Source: Sphingorhabdus sp. (GTDB lineage Bacteria; Pseudomonadota; Alphaproteobacteria; Sphingomonadales; Sphingomonadaceae). From it: a stretch of 42,856 nucleotides of DNA. Shown here piece after piece: positions 20,639-28,942 of the stretch. Each line of letters starts with the position of its first letter. Position 1 is the stretch's first letter. The stretch covers positions 109,431-152,286 of the forward strand of contig NZ_JAAVVZ010000008.1 in NCBI RefSeq assembly GCF_023910635.1, written 5' to 3'. Under the pieces are notes generated by a model. That model was not told where the DNA came from. It saw only the letters and a list, made by a program, of their open reading frames with translations, and searched no databases. A program made the position numbers and the translations under genes.

Positions 20639-21006
20639 CCCGTTATTTCACCGAAGATCATGAGTGGATCGAAGTTGACGGCGATACGGCAACAGTCGGC
20701 ATCACGCAATATGCGCAAAGCCAATTGGGCGACATCGTGTTTGCCGAAGTTCCTGCGGCAGGTGCAACGTTAAAAAAAGGCGGCGATGCAGCCGTCGTGG
20801 AATCGGTGAAGGCCGCATCCGACGTTTACGCGCCCGTCAGCGGGACGGTCATTGAAGGCAATGACGCGCTGGAGGGCGACCCCGCTTTGGTCAACAGCGA
20901 CCCCGAAGGCGAAGGCTGGTTCTTCAAGCTGACCTTAAGCGACAGCAGCGAGCTCGACAGCCTCATGGACGCCGCCGCGTATCAGGCATTTGTCGACGGG
21001 CTTTAA
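20635..21006 (+). CDS. gcvH: Glycine cleavage system H protein
   Basis: GcvH is the lipoyl carrier that shuttles the aminomethyl group between P, T and L proteins. The 123-residue protein begins [14 protein letters not shown] and has the lipoylation motif [13 protein letters not shown], with K59 as the modified lysine. Length and spacing are standard. It starts in an ATGA overlap with gcvT, with AAAGGAG just upstream as ribosome binding site. No L-protein (lpd) gene is present; that subunit is normally encoded elsewhere. Confidence 0.97.
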   Translation: MTRYFTEDHEWIEVDGDTATVGITQYAQSQLGDIVFAEVPAAGATLKKGGDAAVVESVKAASDVYAPVSGTVIEGNDALEGDPALVNSDPEGEGWFFKLTLSDSSELDSLMDAAAYQAFVDGL

Positions 21007-21042
21007 GATAATCCGCTCGCGACGCGGGCTATGGAGATTGTA

Positions 21043-22401
21043 ATGCGTTATTTACCGCTAACCCCATCTGACCGGCAAGCGATGCTCGGCGTCATTGGGG
21101 CAAAATCGATTGATGATCTGTTCTGTGATGTGCCTGCCGAGGCGCGACTGGATGGGCCGATCCGTGGCCTGCCCAATCACGCCAGTGAAATGGCGGTGGA
21201 GCGGCATTTTTCCGAACTTGCGCGTCAAAATATGACCGCGTCGCATAACCCGTTCTTCTTGGGCGCAGGCGCATATAAGCATCATGTGCCAGCGAGCGTT
21301 GACCATATCATCCAGCGCGGCGAGTTCCTGACGGCCTACACGCCCTATCAGCCCGAAATCGCGCAGGGCACGTTGCAAATGCTGTTTGAATTCCAGACGC
21401 AGGTTGCGCGCCTGTTTGGTTGCGATGTCGCCAATGCGTCGATGTATGACGGCTCGACCGCCTGTTGGGAAGCCATTGGCATGGCTGGCCGCATTACCAA
21501 GCGGACAAAGGCACTGCTGTCGTCAGGGCTGCATCCGCATTATGTCAGCGTGGCCAAGACAATGGCGCAATATACAGGCGATACGTTGGACACAAGATTG
21601 CCGGAACTGTCCGCACAGACCGACAGCGCGCGTTTGCTTGCCGCTATCGACGGCGAGACAAGCTGCGTCGTGGTGCAATATCCCGACATATTGGGGCGGA
21701 TCGAAGACCTATCTGCCATCGCCGCTAAGGCGCATGCGCATGGGGCGTTGCTAATCGCCGTCGTGACGGAACCCGTTGCCTTGGGCGCGATCAAAGCACC
21801 CGGAGACATGGGCGCGGACATCGTGGTGGGTGAGGGGCAGTCGCTTGGCGTCGGCCTGCAATTTGGTGGGCCTTATGTTGGACTGTTCGCGTGCAAGGAA
21901 AAATTCGTCCGCCAAATGCCCGGTCGTTTATGCGGGGAGACTGTGGACGCGCAAGGCAAGCGCGGCTTCGTTCTGACTTTGTCCACGCGTGAGCAGCATA
22001 TTCGCCGTGAAAAGGCGACTTCAAATATCTGTACCAATTCAGGTCTTTGTGCCTTGGCCTTCAGTGTGCATCTCACCTTGTTGGGTGAAAAGGGTCTGCG
22101 CGGATTAGCGCAGTTGAACCATGCACTAGCAGTGCAAGCTGCGGATCGGTTTACCCAAATTCCAGGTGTCGAATTGGTCAATGATAGCTTCTTCAACGAA
22201 TTCACGTTGAAGCTACCCAAAGAAGCGCGGCCCATTGTGCGTGCGCTTGCCGACCGCAAAATACTTGGCGGCGTGTCGCTTGGGCGTCTTTACCCCAATG
22301 CAGACGCGCTTTCGAACGGCCTGCTTGTGGCCGTTACGGAGACCGCCACCAGCGCGGATGTCGAAACATTCGCCGTCGCTTTGCAGGAGATTTTGGCATG
22401 A
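21043..22401 (+). CDS. gcvPA: Glycine dehydrogenase (decarboxylating) subunit 1
   Basis: This is the N-terminal half of the P protein, encoded separately as in many bacteria; with subunit 2 it decarboxylates glycine. The 452-residue protein begins [16 protein letters not shown] and contains the conserved [29 protein letters not shown] and [15 protein letters not shown] 21043 is preferred because GGAG lies about 6 bases upstream; the in-frame ATG at 21031 overlaps that ribosome binding site. Thirty-six bases separate it from gcvH, the only gap between operon members after gcvT. Confidence 0.95.
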   Translation: MRYLPLTPSDRQAMLGVIGAKSIDDLFCDVPAEARLDGPIRGLPNHASEMAVERHFSELARQNMTASHNPFFLGAGAYKHHVPASVDHIIQRGEFLTAYTPYQPEIAQGTLQMLFEFQTQVARLFGCDVANASMYDGSTACWEAIGMAGRITKRTKALLSSGLHPHYVSVAKTMAQYTGDTLDTRLPELSAQTDSARLLAAIDGETSCVVVQYPDILGRIEDLSAIAAKAHAHGALLIAVVTEPVALGAIKAPGDMGADIVVGEGQSLGVGLQFGGPYVGLFACKEKFVRQMPGRLCGETVDAQGKRGFVLTLSTREQHIRREKATSNICTNSGLCALAFSVHLTLLGEKGLRGLAQLNHALAVQAADRFTQIPGVELVNDSFFNEFTLKLPKEARPIVRALADRKILGGVSLGRLYPNADALSNGLLVAVTETATSADVETFAVALQEILA

Positions 22402-23966
22402 ACAGCATCAACCAGAGCGGATGGAAGCCCGAAATGGGCAATGTCGGCGACACGGCCCCTGCAACCTACACCGGCAACAAGGCGTTGATGCTGGAAGAGG
22501 CGTTGATTTTCGAGATTGGTACCGCCGGAACAACCGGCGTTGATCTCGCCGATGCACCGCAGATCGCGGCGCGTCTTGGTAATCTGGAACGGCACCGCGA
22601 CATTGGCCTTCCCGGCCTGTCGGAGCCTGAGACGGTACGCCATTATACGCGCCTTAGTCGTCAGAATTACGCGATTGACCTCGGTTTCTTCCCGCTCGGT
22701 AGCTGCACGATGAAGCACAACCCGCGCCTGAATGAAAAGGTCGCGCGCATGGCTGGCTTTGCCGATGTCCATCCGTTGCAACCGGTCGAGACCGTCCAAG
22801 GTGCGCTTGGCGTTATTCACGAACTGGCACATTGGTTGGTTACGTTGACCGGCATGAAGGCCGTGGCGATGTCGCCCAAGGCAGGGGCGCATGGTGAATT
22901 GTGCGGCATCCTGGCCATTCGTGCGGCGCTGACCGCGCGCGGTGACGCCCGTTCGGTTATCCTCTGTCCCGAAAGCGCGCATGGCACCAATCCGGCGACG
23001 GCGGCCTTTGCGGGCTATGCGGTGGAGAATATTCCCGCGACATCGGAAGGCCGCGTTGATCTGGCTGCGTTGAAGGCGCGGCTTGGTCCCGATGTTGCGG
23101 GCGTCATGATCACCAACCCCAACACCTGTGGCCTGTTCGAGCGGGATATGCGCGCAATTTCGGACGCTGTGCATGCGGCGGGTGGCTATGTGTATTGCGA
23201 CGGCGCGAATTTCAACGCGATTGTTGGTCGTGTGCGCCCCGGCGATTTGGGCGTTGATGCCATGCACATCAACCTGCACAAGACATTTTCGACCCCGCAT
23301 GGTGGTGGTGGGCCGGGTTCCGGGCCAGTTGTCCTTTCCGAAGCATTGGCCCCGTATGCGCCGCTGCCTTTTGTCGATAAAAATGGTGATCATTATCGAC
23401 TGGTCGAAGAGGAAACGGCTGGCGAGCATCACGGGTCCAGCTTTGGCCGCATGGTCGCCTTTCACGGCCAGATGGGCATGTTCACCCGCGCTTTGTCCTA
23501 CATCATGTCGCATGGCGCAGATGGCTTGCGCCAAGTGGCGGAGGACGCGGTGCTGAACGCTAACTATATCTTGCGCAGTCTGGAAGATGTCCTTGAAGCG
23601 CCGTTCGCCCATAGCGGCCCTTGCATGCATGAGGCATTGTTTAGCGATAATGGGTTGGCCGAAGGCTTCTCCACGCTCGACATCGCCAAGGGTCTGATCG
23701 ACGAAGGCTATCACCCGATGACGGTGTACTTCCCGCTCGTGGTGCACGGCGCGATGTTGGTGGAACCGACCGAGACCGAGAGCAAGGCCACGCTTGACCA
23801 GTTCATTGGCGCGCTGGGTCGCGTTGCGGAGCGGGCCAAGGCGGGTGACCCGTCGCTAAAGTCCGCGCCGCATTATGCGCCGCGTCGCCGCCTCGATGAA
23901 ACGCAAGCCGCGCGTAAGCCCGTGTTGGTCTGGCGCGAACCCGAACAGGCAGTTGCGGCGGAGTGA
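22398..23966 (+). CDS. gcvPB: Glycine dehydrogenase (decarboxylating) subunit 2
   Basis: This PLP-bearing half of split P protein pairs with GcvPA. The 522-residue protein has the cofactor motif [18 protein letters not shown] with the Schiff-base lysine at about K295, and conserved [10 protein letters not shown] and [10 protein letters not shown]. It starts in an ATGA overlap with gcvPA and ends in a GTGA overlap with the next gene. A 485-codon antisense open frame here is a shadow. Confidence 0.96.
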   Translation: MNSINQSGWKPEMGNVGDTAPATYTGNKALMLEEALIFEIGTAGTTGVDLADAPQIAARLGNLERHRDIGLPGLSEPETVRHYTRLSRQNYAIDLGFFPLGSCTMKHNPRLNEKVARMAGFADVHPLQPVETVQGALGVIHELAHWLVTLTGMKAVAMSPKAGAHGELCGILAIRAALTARGDARSVILCPESAHGTNPATAAFAGYAVENIPATSEGRVDLAALKARLGPDVAGVMITNPNTCGLFERDMRAISDAVHAAGGYVYCDGANFNAIVGRVRPGDLGVDAMHINLHKTFSTPHGGGGPGSGPVVLSEALAPYAPLPFVDKNGDHYRLVEEETAGEHHGSSFGRMVAFHGQMGMFTRALSYIMSHGADGLRQVAEDAVLNANYILRSLEDVLEAPFAHSGPCMHEALFSDNGLAEGFSTLDIAKGLIDEGYHPMTVYFPLVVHGAMLVEPTETESKATLDQFIGALGRVAERAKAGDPSLKSAPHYAPRRRLDETQAARKPVLVWREPEQAVAAE

Positions 23967-24592
23967 GCGGACCGCAGCCGTTTGTTTTTGAAGCTGGCGC
24001 GGAGGTTAAGCGCCACGCGCCGGCGACGGAGCGCAACCGTGATGTGATTGCGCAAACATTGGCGCGCTTGCTTCCGACAGAAGGCCTCATTCTTGAAGTC
24101 GCCAGCGGCACCGGCGAACATGTCGTGCATTTTGCAAAGCGGTTCCCCGCACTGACATGGCAGCCAAGCGACCCGGACCCAATCGCCCTTGCGTCGATCA
24201 ACGCGTGGCGTGCGGATTCCAACCTTCCGAATATGCGGCCCGCGATGTTGCTTGATGCGTCGGCAGAATGGCCGATAGCGAAAGCGGACGCGGTCGTCTG
24301 CATCAACATGACGCATATCAGCCCATGGGCCGCGACCGTTGGTCTATTGCGCAACGCCGCGCGCCTTTTGCCGCAGTCTGCCGTGCTTTTCATCTACGGA
24401 CCCTACAACCAACGCGACGTCCCGCTGGCCGACAGCAATGCCGCCTTTGATGCGTCGCTGCGGCAACAAAATGCCTTATGGGGGCTGCGCTATGTCGATG
24501 ACATTGCAGCAGAAGCCCATATATCAGGGCTCCATTTGGACTCAGTCATCGCTATGCCCGCGAACAATCTATCGTTGATTTTCCGCGCTTAG
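23963..24592 (+). CDS. DUF938 family SAM-dependent methyltransferase-like protein
   Basis: The 209-residue protein has a methyltransferase glycine loop, EVASGTGEHVVHFA (about residues 44-57), an acidic QPSDPDPIALASI after the next strand, and INMTHISPW and YGPYNQRDVPLADSNAAFD, characteristic of DUF938 (related to eukaryotic METTL26). The substrate is unknown. GTG 23963 overlaps the gcvPB stop by four bases, so it should be translated with the glycine cleavage genes under the same riboswitch. A role in one-carbon or SAM balance would be speculation. Confidence 0.85.
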   Translation: MSGPQPFVFEAGAEVKRHAPATERNRDVIAQTLARLLPTEGLILEVASGTGEHVVHFAKRFPALTWQPSDPDPIALASINAWRADSNLPNMRPAMLLDASAEWPIAKADAVVCINMTHISPWAATVGLLRNAARLLPQSAVLFIYGPYNQRDVPLADSNAAFDASLRQQNALWGLRYVDDIAAEAHISGLHLDSVIAMPANNLSLIFRA

Positions 24593-24611
24593 TCGTCGGC
24601 AAATCACAATA

Positions 24612-24640
24612 TTGACAGGCCGCTATAATCTCTCGACACA
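24612..24640 (+). promoter_or_regulatory. Possible promoter of the acyl-CoA synthetase gene
   Basis: The 95-base gap contains a perfect TTGACA (24612-24617) and a perfect TATAAT (24624-24629), but only 6 bases separate them, so they cannot serve one sigma70 promoter. TTGACA with a 17-base spacer would use GACACA as -10; TATAAT would need the poor AAATCA as -35. A promoter here is plausible because the next gene has its own good ribosome binding site, but the exact site is unresolved. Confidence 0.3.
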
Positions 24641-24687
24641 TTGCATCAGGCCTCTGCGAAAAATGGCCAGTGCTAGGAGAGAATGAT

Positions 24688-26247
24688 ATGGCCGTTGCCA
24701 GCTACGACATACTGAGCTTTGATGGTTTTTTAACGCACTGGGCGGCGGAACGGCCGGAATGGACCGCGCTTTCGCAGGAGGACCGCCATTTTACCTATGG
24801 CGAGTTGGAGGAACGCACCGCGAAGATCGTCGCGATGCTGCTTGGGTTGGGGCTGAAAAAGGGCGACCGGATTGCTTGGATCGGCAAAAACAGTGATCTA
24901 TACTTTGCGCTTTTTTACGGCGCTGCGCGGATTGGTGTGGTGATGGTGCCCGTCGGATGGCGTCTTGCGCCTGCGGAATGGGCCTATATCGCCAACGATA
25001 CTGGCGCACGCCTGCTCTTTGCGGGGCAGGGGTTTGAGGCGGGTGTGCACGCTCTGGCCCGCGAGATAGCTGGTGTTGACCGGGTTATAGCCGAAGAAGA
25101 AGCGCGCGATATGATTGACGCGACGGCGCGCACTGCGTTTGAACCTGCTGGCCCTGACGACGCCGTACTGCAACTCTACACCTCCGGCACGACGGGTAAT
25201 CCCAAAGGCGCAGTGCTTTCCAACCGGAACCTGTTCGCGCTGCGTAAAAACGCAGCCGAAGAGGCGCATGCCTATAGCAAATGGGAAGATGATGAGGTCG
25301 TCCTCATCGCCATGCCTTGCGCGCATATTGGCGGAACCGGACTTGGCATCATGGCCATGGCATCAGGCCTGCCCGCGCTCGTACAGGCTGAGTTCTCGCC
25401 AGATTCCGTCTTTGATGCAATCGAAAAGGGCGGGGCAACGCGGCTTTTCATCGTCCCTGCCGCCTTGCAGATGATGGTCAACCACCCGCGTTGCCGCAAC
25501 GTCGATTATAGCCGCCTTAAATATATCCTCTACGGCGCAGCGCCCATTCCGCTTGAACTGCTGCGCCAGTGCATGGATGTGTTCAGCGCAGAATTTATTC
25601 AGGTTTATGGTATGACGGAAACGACAGGCACGATCTGCATGTTGCCGCCCGAGGACCATGACCCCAATGGCAATACACGCATGCGTTCGGCCGGTAAGCC
25701 GCTTCCCGGCGTCGAATTGCGCGTGGTGGATGGGGCAGGGAACGATGTTCCGGTGGGCGAAGTGGGTGAGATTTGGACGCGGTCGTCCAACAATATGATT
25801 GGCTATTGGAACTTACCCGACGCCACGAAAGGCACTGTTGCCGACGGTGGCTGGATTAAAACCGGTGATGCTGGATATCTGGATGAAGACGGATATATGT
25901 ATATCCACGACCGCGTGAAAGACATGATCATCACGGGCGGTGAAAATGTCTATCCCGCTGAAGTCGAAAGCGCGATTTACGGACATCCAGATATATTGGA
26001 GGTCGCGGTGATTGGCGTGCCTGACGCCAAATGGGGGGAAGCGGTGAAGGCGGTATGCGTTCCCAAACCCGGCGCACACATTGATCCCGAAAGCGTCATT
26101 GGCTGGGCGCGCGAACGCATTGCGGGTTTTAAGGTGCCACGTTCCGTTGACATCATTGCGGCGTTGCCGCGCAATGCGTCGGGCAAAATCCTGCGCAAGG
26201 ACCTACGCGCGCCATATTGGGCTGGCTTTGAGCGGCAGGTAAACTGA
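24688..26247 (+). CDS. Acyl-CoA synthetase (AMP-forming, class I adenylate-forming)
   Basis: These enzymes activate a carboxylic acid with ATP and CoA by way of an acyl-adenylate. The 519-residue protein has P-loop LYTSGTTGNPKG (163-174), the adenine motif YGMTETTG, the hinge region GWIKTGDAGYLDEDGYMYIHDRVKDMI and the C-terminal PRNASGKILRK with catalytic K500. ATG 24688 is chosen for AGGAGAG about 7 bases upstream over the GTG at 24670, which precedes that site. Fatty or aromatic acid substrates are both possible. It stands alone and converges on ugd with 18 bases between. Confidence 0.9.
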   Translation: MAVASYDILSFDGFLTHWAAERPEWTALSQEDRHFTYGELEERTAKIVAMLLGLGLKKGDRIAWIGKNSDLYFALFYGAARIGVVMVPVGWRLAPAEWAYIANDTGARLLFAGQGFEAGVHALAREIAGVDRVIAEEEARDMIDATARTAFEPAGPDDAVLQLYTSGTTGNPKGAVLSNRNLFALRKNAAEEAHAYSKWEDDEVVLIAMPCAHIGGTGLGIMAMASGLPALVQAEFSPDSVFDAIEKGGATRLFIVPAALQMMVNHPRCRNVDYSRLKYILYGAAPIPLELLRQCMDVFSAEFIQVYGMTETTGTICMLPPEDHDPNGNTRMRSAGKPLPGVELRVVDGAGNDVPVGEVGEIWTRSSNNMIGYWNLPDATKGTVADGGWIKTGDAGYLDEDGYMYIHDRVKDMIITGGENVYPAEVESAIYGHPDILEVAVIGVPDAKWGEAVKAVCVPKPGAHIDPESVIGWARERIAGFKVPRSVDIIAALPRNASGKILRKDLRAPYWAGFERQVN

Positions 26248-26265
26248 AGCCGCTGAGAATTAAAA

Positions 26266-27567
26266 TTAGCGCCCCACGCTGACATAATTAAACCCAGCGG
26301 CGGCTGTATCCTCGGGGCGGTAGATGTTGCGCAAATCCACAAGGACATCGCCCGCCATGGCCGCGTGTAGTTTTTTGAGGTCAAGCGCGCGATAGGCATC
26401 CCACTCGGTAACCAACGCCACGGCGTGTGCGCCTTGTGCGGCATCATAAGCGCTGTCGGCCATGATGACGTCGGGCAGGATCTTTGCTGCTTCTTCCATA
26501 CCCTCTGGATCGTGGGCGTGAACGATTGCGCCAGCGTCCAGCAAGGTCTGGACAATCGCAATCGACGGTGCATCGCGCATATCGTCTGTGTTGGGCTTAA
26601 ACGTCAGGCCAAGCAGGCCAATCTTCAGGCCGCGCACATCACCACCCAGCGCCGTGATGATCTTACGGCCCATAGCGCGCTTTCTAAGGTCATTTGCCTG
26701 CACCACAGCCTCAACCACCCGAACGGGGGTTTCATGGTCCTGCGCGGTCTTGAGGAGCGCGAGAGTGTCCTTTGGAAAGCAACTGCCGCCATAGCCGGGG
26801 CCGGCATGCAGAAACTTCGACCCGATACGGTTATCGAGGCCAATGCCGCGCGACACATCTTGCACATTCGCGCCCAGTTTTTCGCAGAGATCGGCCATTT
26901 CATTGATGAAGGTGATCTTCGTCGCCAAAAATGCGTTGGCGGCATATTTGATGAGTTCCGACGAACGGCGGCTGGTGAATAACAAGGGCGATTCGTTGAG
27001 GAAGAGCGGGCGGTACACAGCGCGCATGACATCGCGGGCCCATTCGACATCGCTGCCGACGACAATGCGGTCGGGGCGCTTAAAGTCGCCAATGGCGGCG
27101 CCTTCACGCAAGAATTCGGGGTTGGATACCACCGCAAAGTCCAACTCGGGGCTTGTTTCGCGGATGATCCGCTCGACTTCGTCGCCGGTGCCGACTGGAA
27201 CGGTCGATTTCGTAACAACGACGGTGTGCGGATCGATCGCGCGCGCCAATTCCTCGGCAGCGGCGTAGACATAGCTCAAGTCCGCATGGCCATCACCACG
27301 ACGCGAAGGCGTGCCCACGGCGATGAAAACCGCATCGCACCCTTTGACCGCTTCGGTAACATCCGTTGAAAAGCTTAACCGGCCTGCATCGACATTGGTT
27401 TTGACAAGCGCGTCAAGGCCAGGCTCGTAAATCGGCATGATATTGGCGTGCAGGCGGGTGATTTTGGACTCGTCCTTGTCCACGCAGACAACTTCATGCC
27501 CGAAATCGGCAAAGCACGCGCCAGATACAAGGCCGACATAGCCCGAACCGATCATAGCAATTTTCAT
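26266..27567 (-). CDS. ugd: UDP-glucose 6-dehydrogenase
   Basis: This enzyme oxidises UDP-glucose to UDP-glucuronate with NAD+ for polysaccharide synthesis. The 433-residue protein has N-terminal NAD loop MKIAMIGSGYVGLVSG, catalytic C263 in GPGYGGSCFPKDT, and GLTFKPNTDDMRDAPS before the C-terminal UDP-binding domain. It starts at 27567 with AAGGA about 7 bases upstream. It lies downstream of wecB on the same strand, 148 bases apart, with no other envelope polysaccharide genes nearby. Confidence 0.96.
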   Translation of the reverse strand: MKIAMIGSGYVGLVSGACFADFGHEVVCVDKDESKITRLHANIMPIYEPGLDALVKTNVDAGRLSFSTDVTEAVKGCDAVFIAVGTPSRRGDGHADLSYVYAAAEELARAIDPHTVVVTKSTVPVGTGDEVERIIRETSPELDFAVVSNPEFLREGAAIGDFKRPDRIVVGSDVEWARDVMRAVYRPLFLNESPLLFTSRRSSELIKYAANAFLATKITFINEMADLCEKLGANVQDVSRGIGLDNRIGSKFLHAGPGYGGSCFPKDTLALLKTAQDHETPVRVVEAVVQANDLRKRAMGRKIITALGGDVRGLKIGLLGLTFKPNTDDMRDAPSIAIVQTLLDAGAIVHAHDPEGMEEAAKILPDVIMADSAYDAAQGAHAVALVTEWDAYRALDLKKLHAAMAGDVLVDLRNIYRPEDTAAAGFNYVSVGR

Positions 27568-27715
27568 TAAATGTCCTTCTTAAAGGCGATATCCGAATGT
27601 GTGCGCCTTATGATGTTATCCGCGCAGGAACAAGTCTTGCGGTATCCTGTTGCCAAGCCAAATCGAGACAGTCAATCGTTACAAAATGATCGGTGGGGAC
27701 ATGGGAACATAAGGT

Positions 27716-28840
27716 CTATTGTTGGCGCGCGTTCCAGATAATGTCTGCGATGCGCTGGCTGGCCTGCCCGTCCCCAAAGGGATATTGGCAACGCGCCATA
27801 GCGGCATAAGCGGTGTCATCGTCCAAAAGAGCGAATGTTTCCGACACGATGCGTTGTTTATCGGTCCCGACCAGTTTCGCACTGCCCATCATAACAGCTT
27901 CTGGCCGTTCGGTGGTCTCGCGCAGGACCAATACGGGTTTGCCGAGCGCGGGTGCCTCCTCCTGCACACCGCCGCTATCGGTCAGCATGATATGGCTGAT
28001 GGACAGCAGCCGCGCAAAGCATGGATAATCCAGCGGTTCAATCATGGCGACATTGGGTAAGTCCCCCAACGCCGCATTCATGACCGCACGGACTTTCGGG
28101 TTCATATGGACAGGAAAGATACAGGCCACATCGTCACGCGCGGCAATGGCTTTTATCGCAGCCGCGATGTTCACCATGCCCGCACCAAAATTCTCCCTTC
28201 GGTGGGCGGTAATCCCGATAATTTTACGACCGCGAAATCGGGCCTCCAACGGCGCAAGGCCAAGAATGAGCGACGGATCGTGGGCAATTCGCTTTAAGAC
28301 CCAATGCAGCGCATCAATCACGGTATTACCAGTTACAAAGACACGATCGGCAGGAATAGATTCTGCCCGTAATGCCGCTGCGGATATCTCGGTCGCGGCG
28401 AAATGTTGATTTGCAATATTGCTGATAATCTTGCGATTTACCTCTTCGGGCCATGGCTGATAAATGTCATGGCTGCGCAATCCCGCTTCGATATGGCTAA
28501 CTGGGATCTTGCGATAATAAGCGGCCAGCGCGCCGACCATCGCTGTTGCGGTATCGCCCTGAACGATGACGCGATCGGGCTTCGCTTTGTCCACTACCAC
28601 CCCAATTGTTTGCAGCAGGCGCGCGGTGAGCGCGTCGAGTGATTGTCCCGGACGCATGAGGTCAAGGTCATAATCTGGCACGATGCCGCTGATCGACAGT
28701 ATTTGGTCCAGCATGTGCCGATGTTGCCCGCTGACGAGGACTTCGGTGAGCATATCCGGATGTTGCGACAGCGCGTTTATAACCGGGAACAGCTTAACGG
28801 CCTCGGGCCGCGTGCCGAAAATCACCAAATTCTTGTACAT
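27716..28840 (-). CDS. wecB: UDP-N-acetylglucosamine 2-epimerase (non-hydrolysing)
   Basis: WecB-type enzymes interconvert UDP-GlcNAc and UDP-ManNAc. The 374-residue protein shows IFGTRPEAVKLFPV at the N terminus, VQGDTATAM, HIEAGLRS, ITAHRRENFG and the signature TDSGGVQEEAPALGKPVL. GGGAG lies about 6 bases before the ATG. The product could feed a surface polysaccharide or exopolysaccharide; pairing with ugd suggests shared use, but no glycosyltransferases or WecC are present. Confidence 0.95.
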   Translation of the reverse strand: MYKNLVIFGTRPEAVKLFPVINALSQHPDMLTEVLVSGQHRHMLDQILSISGIVPDYDLDLMRPGQSLDALTARLLQTIGVVVDKAKPDRVIVQGDTATAMVGALAAYYRKIPVSHIEAGLRSHDIYQPWPEEVNRKIISNIANQHFAATEISAAALRAESIPADRVFVTGNTVIDALHWVLKRIAHDPSLILGLAPLEARFRGRKIIGITAHRRENFGAGMVNIAAAIKAIAARDDVACIFPVHMNPKVRAVMNAALGDLPNVAMIEPLDYPCFARLLSISHIMLTDSGGVQEEAPALGKPVLVLRETTERPEAVMMGSAKLVGTDKQRIVSETFALLDDDTAYAAMARCQYPFGDGQASQRIADIIWNARQQ

Positions 28841-28878
28841 CTACGCTCCCTGCTCTCCTGCCTGAGAGAAGATTGTAG

Positions 28879-28884
28879 ATTATA
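28879..28884 (-). promoter_or_regulatory. Probable -10 element upstream of wecB
   Basis: Read on the minus strand, an AT-rich upstream segment contains a perfect TATAAT about 40 bases before the wecB ATG. No good -35 is seen at 16-18 bases upstream, though A/T tracts lie there. The 102-base gap to the RND gene is otherwise empty of recognised features. Confidence 0.4.
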
Positions 28885-28942
28885 TTAACATATTAAAAAG
28901 TAACGAGATTTTTTTGCGAGGAATTTTTTGTCGCAACATGCG

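Noticed and set aside
22290-23747. A 485-codon open frame antisense to gcvPB
   Set aside because: Opposite a strongly conserved gene, with shadow-like composition and no family resemblance.
28895-28942. TTGCG...CGCAA stem with A/T runs after the RND gene as its terminator
   Set aside because: The stem is only five pairs with a long loop and lacks a T run on the minus strand.
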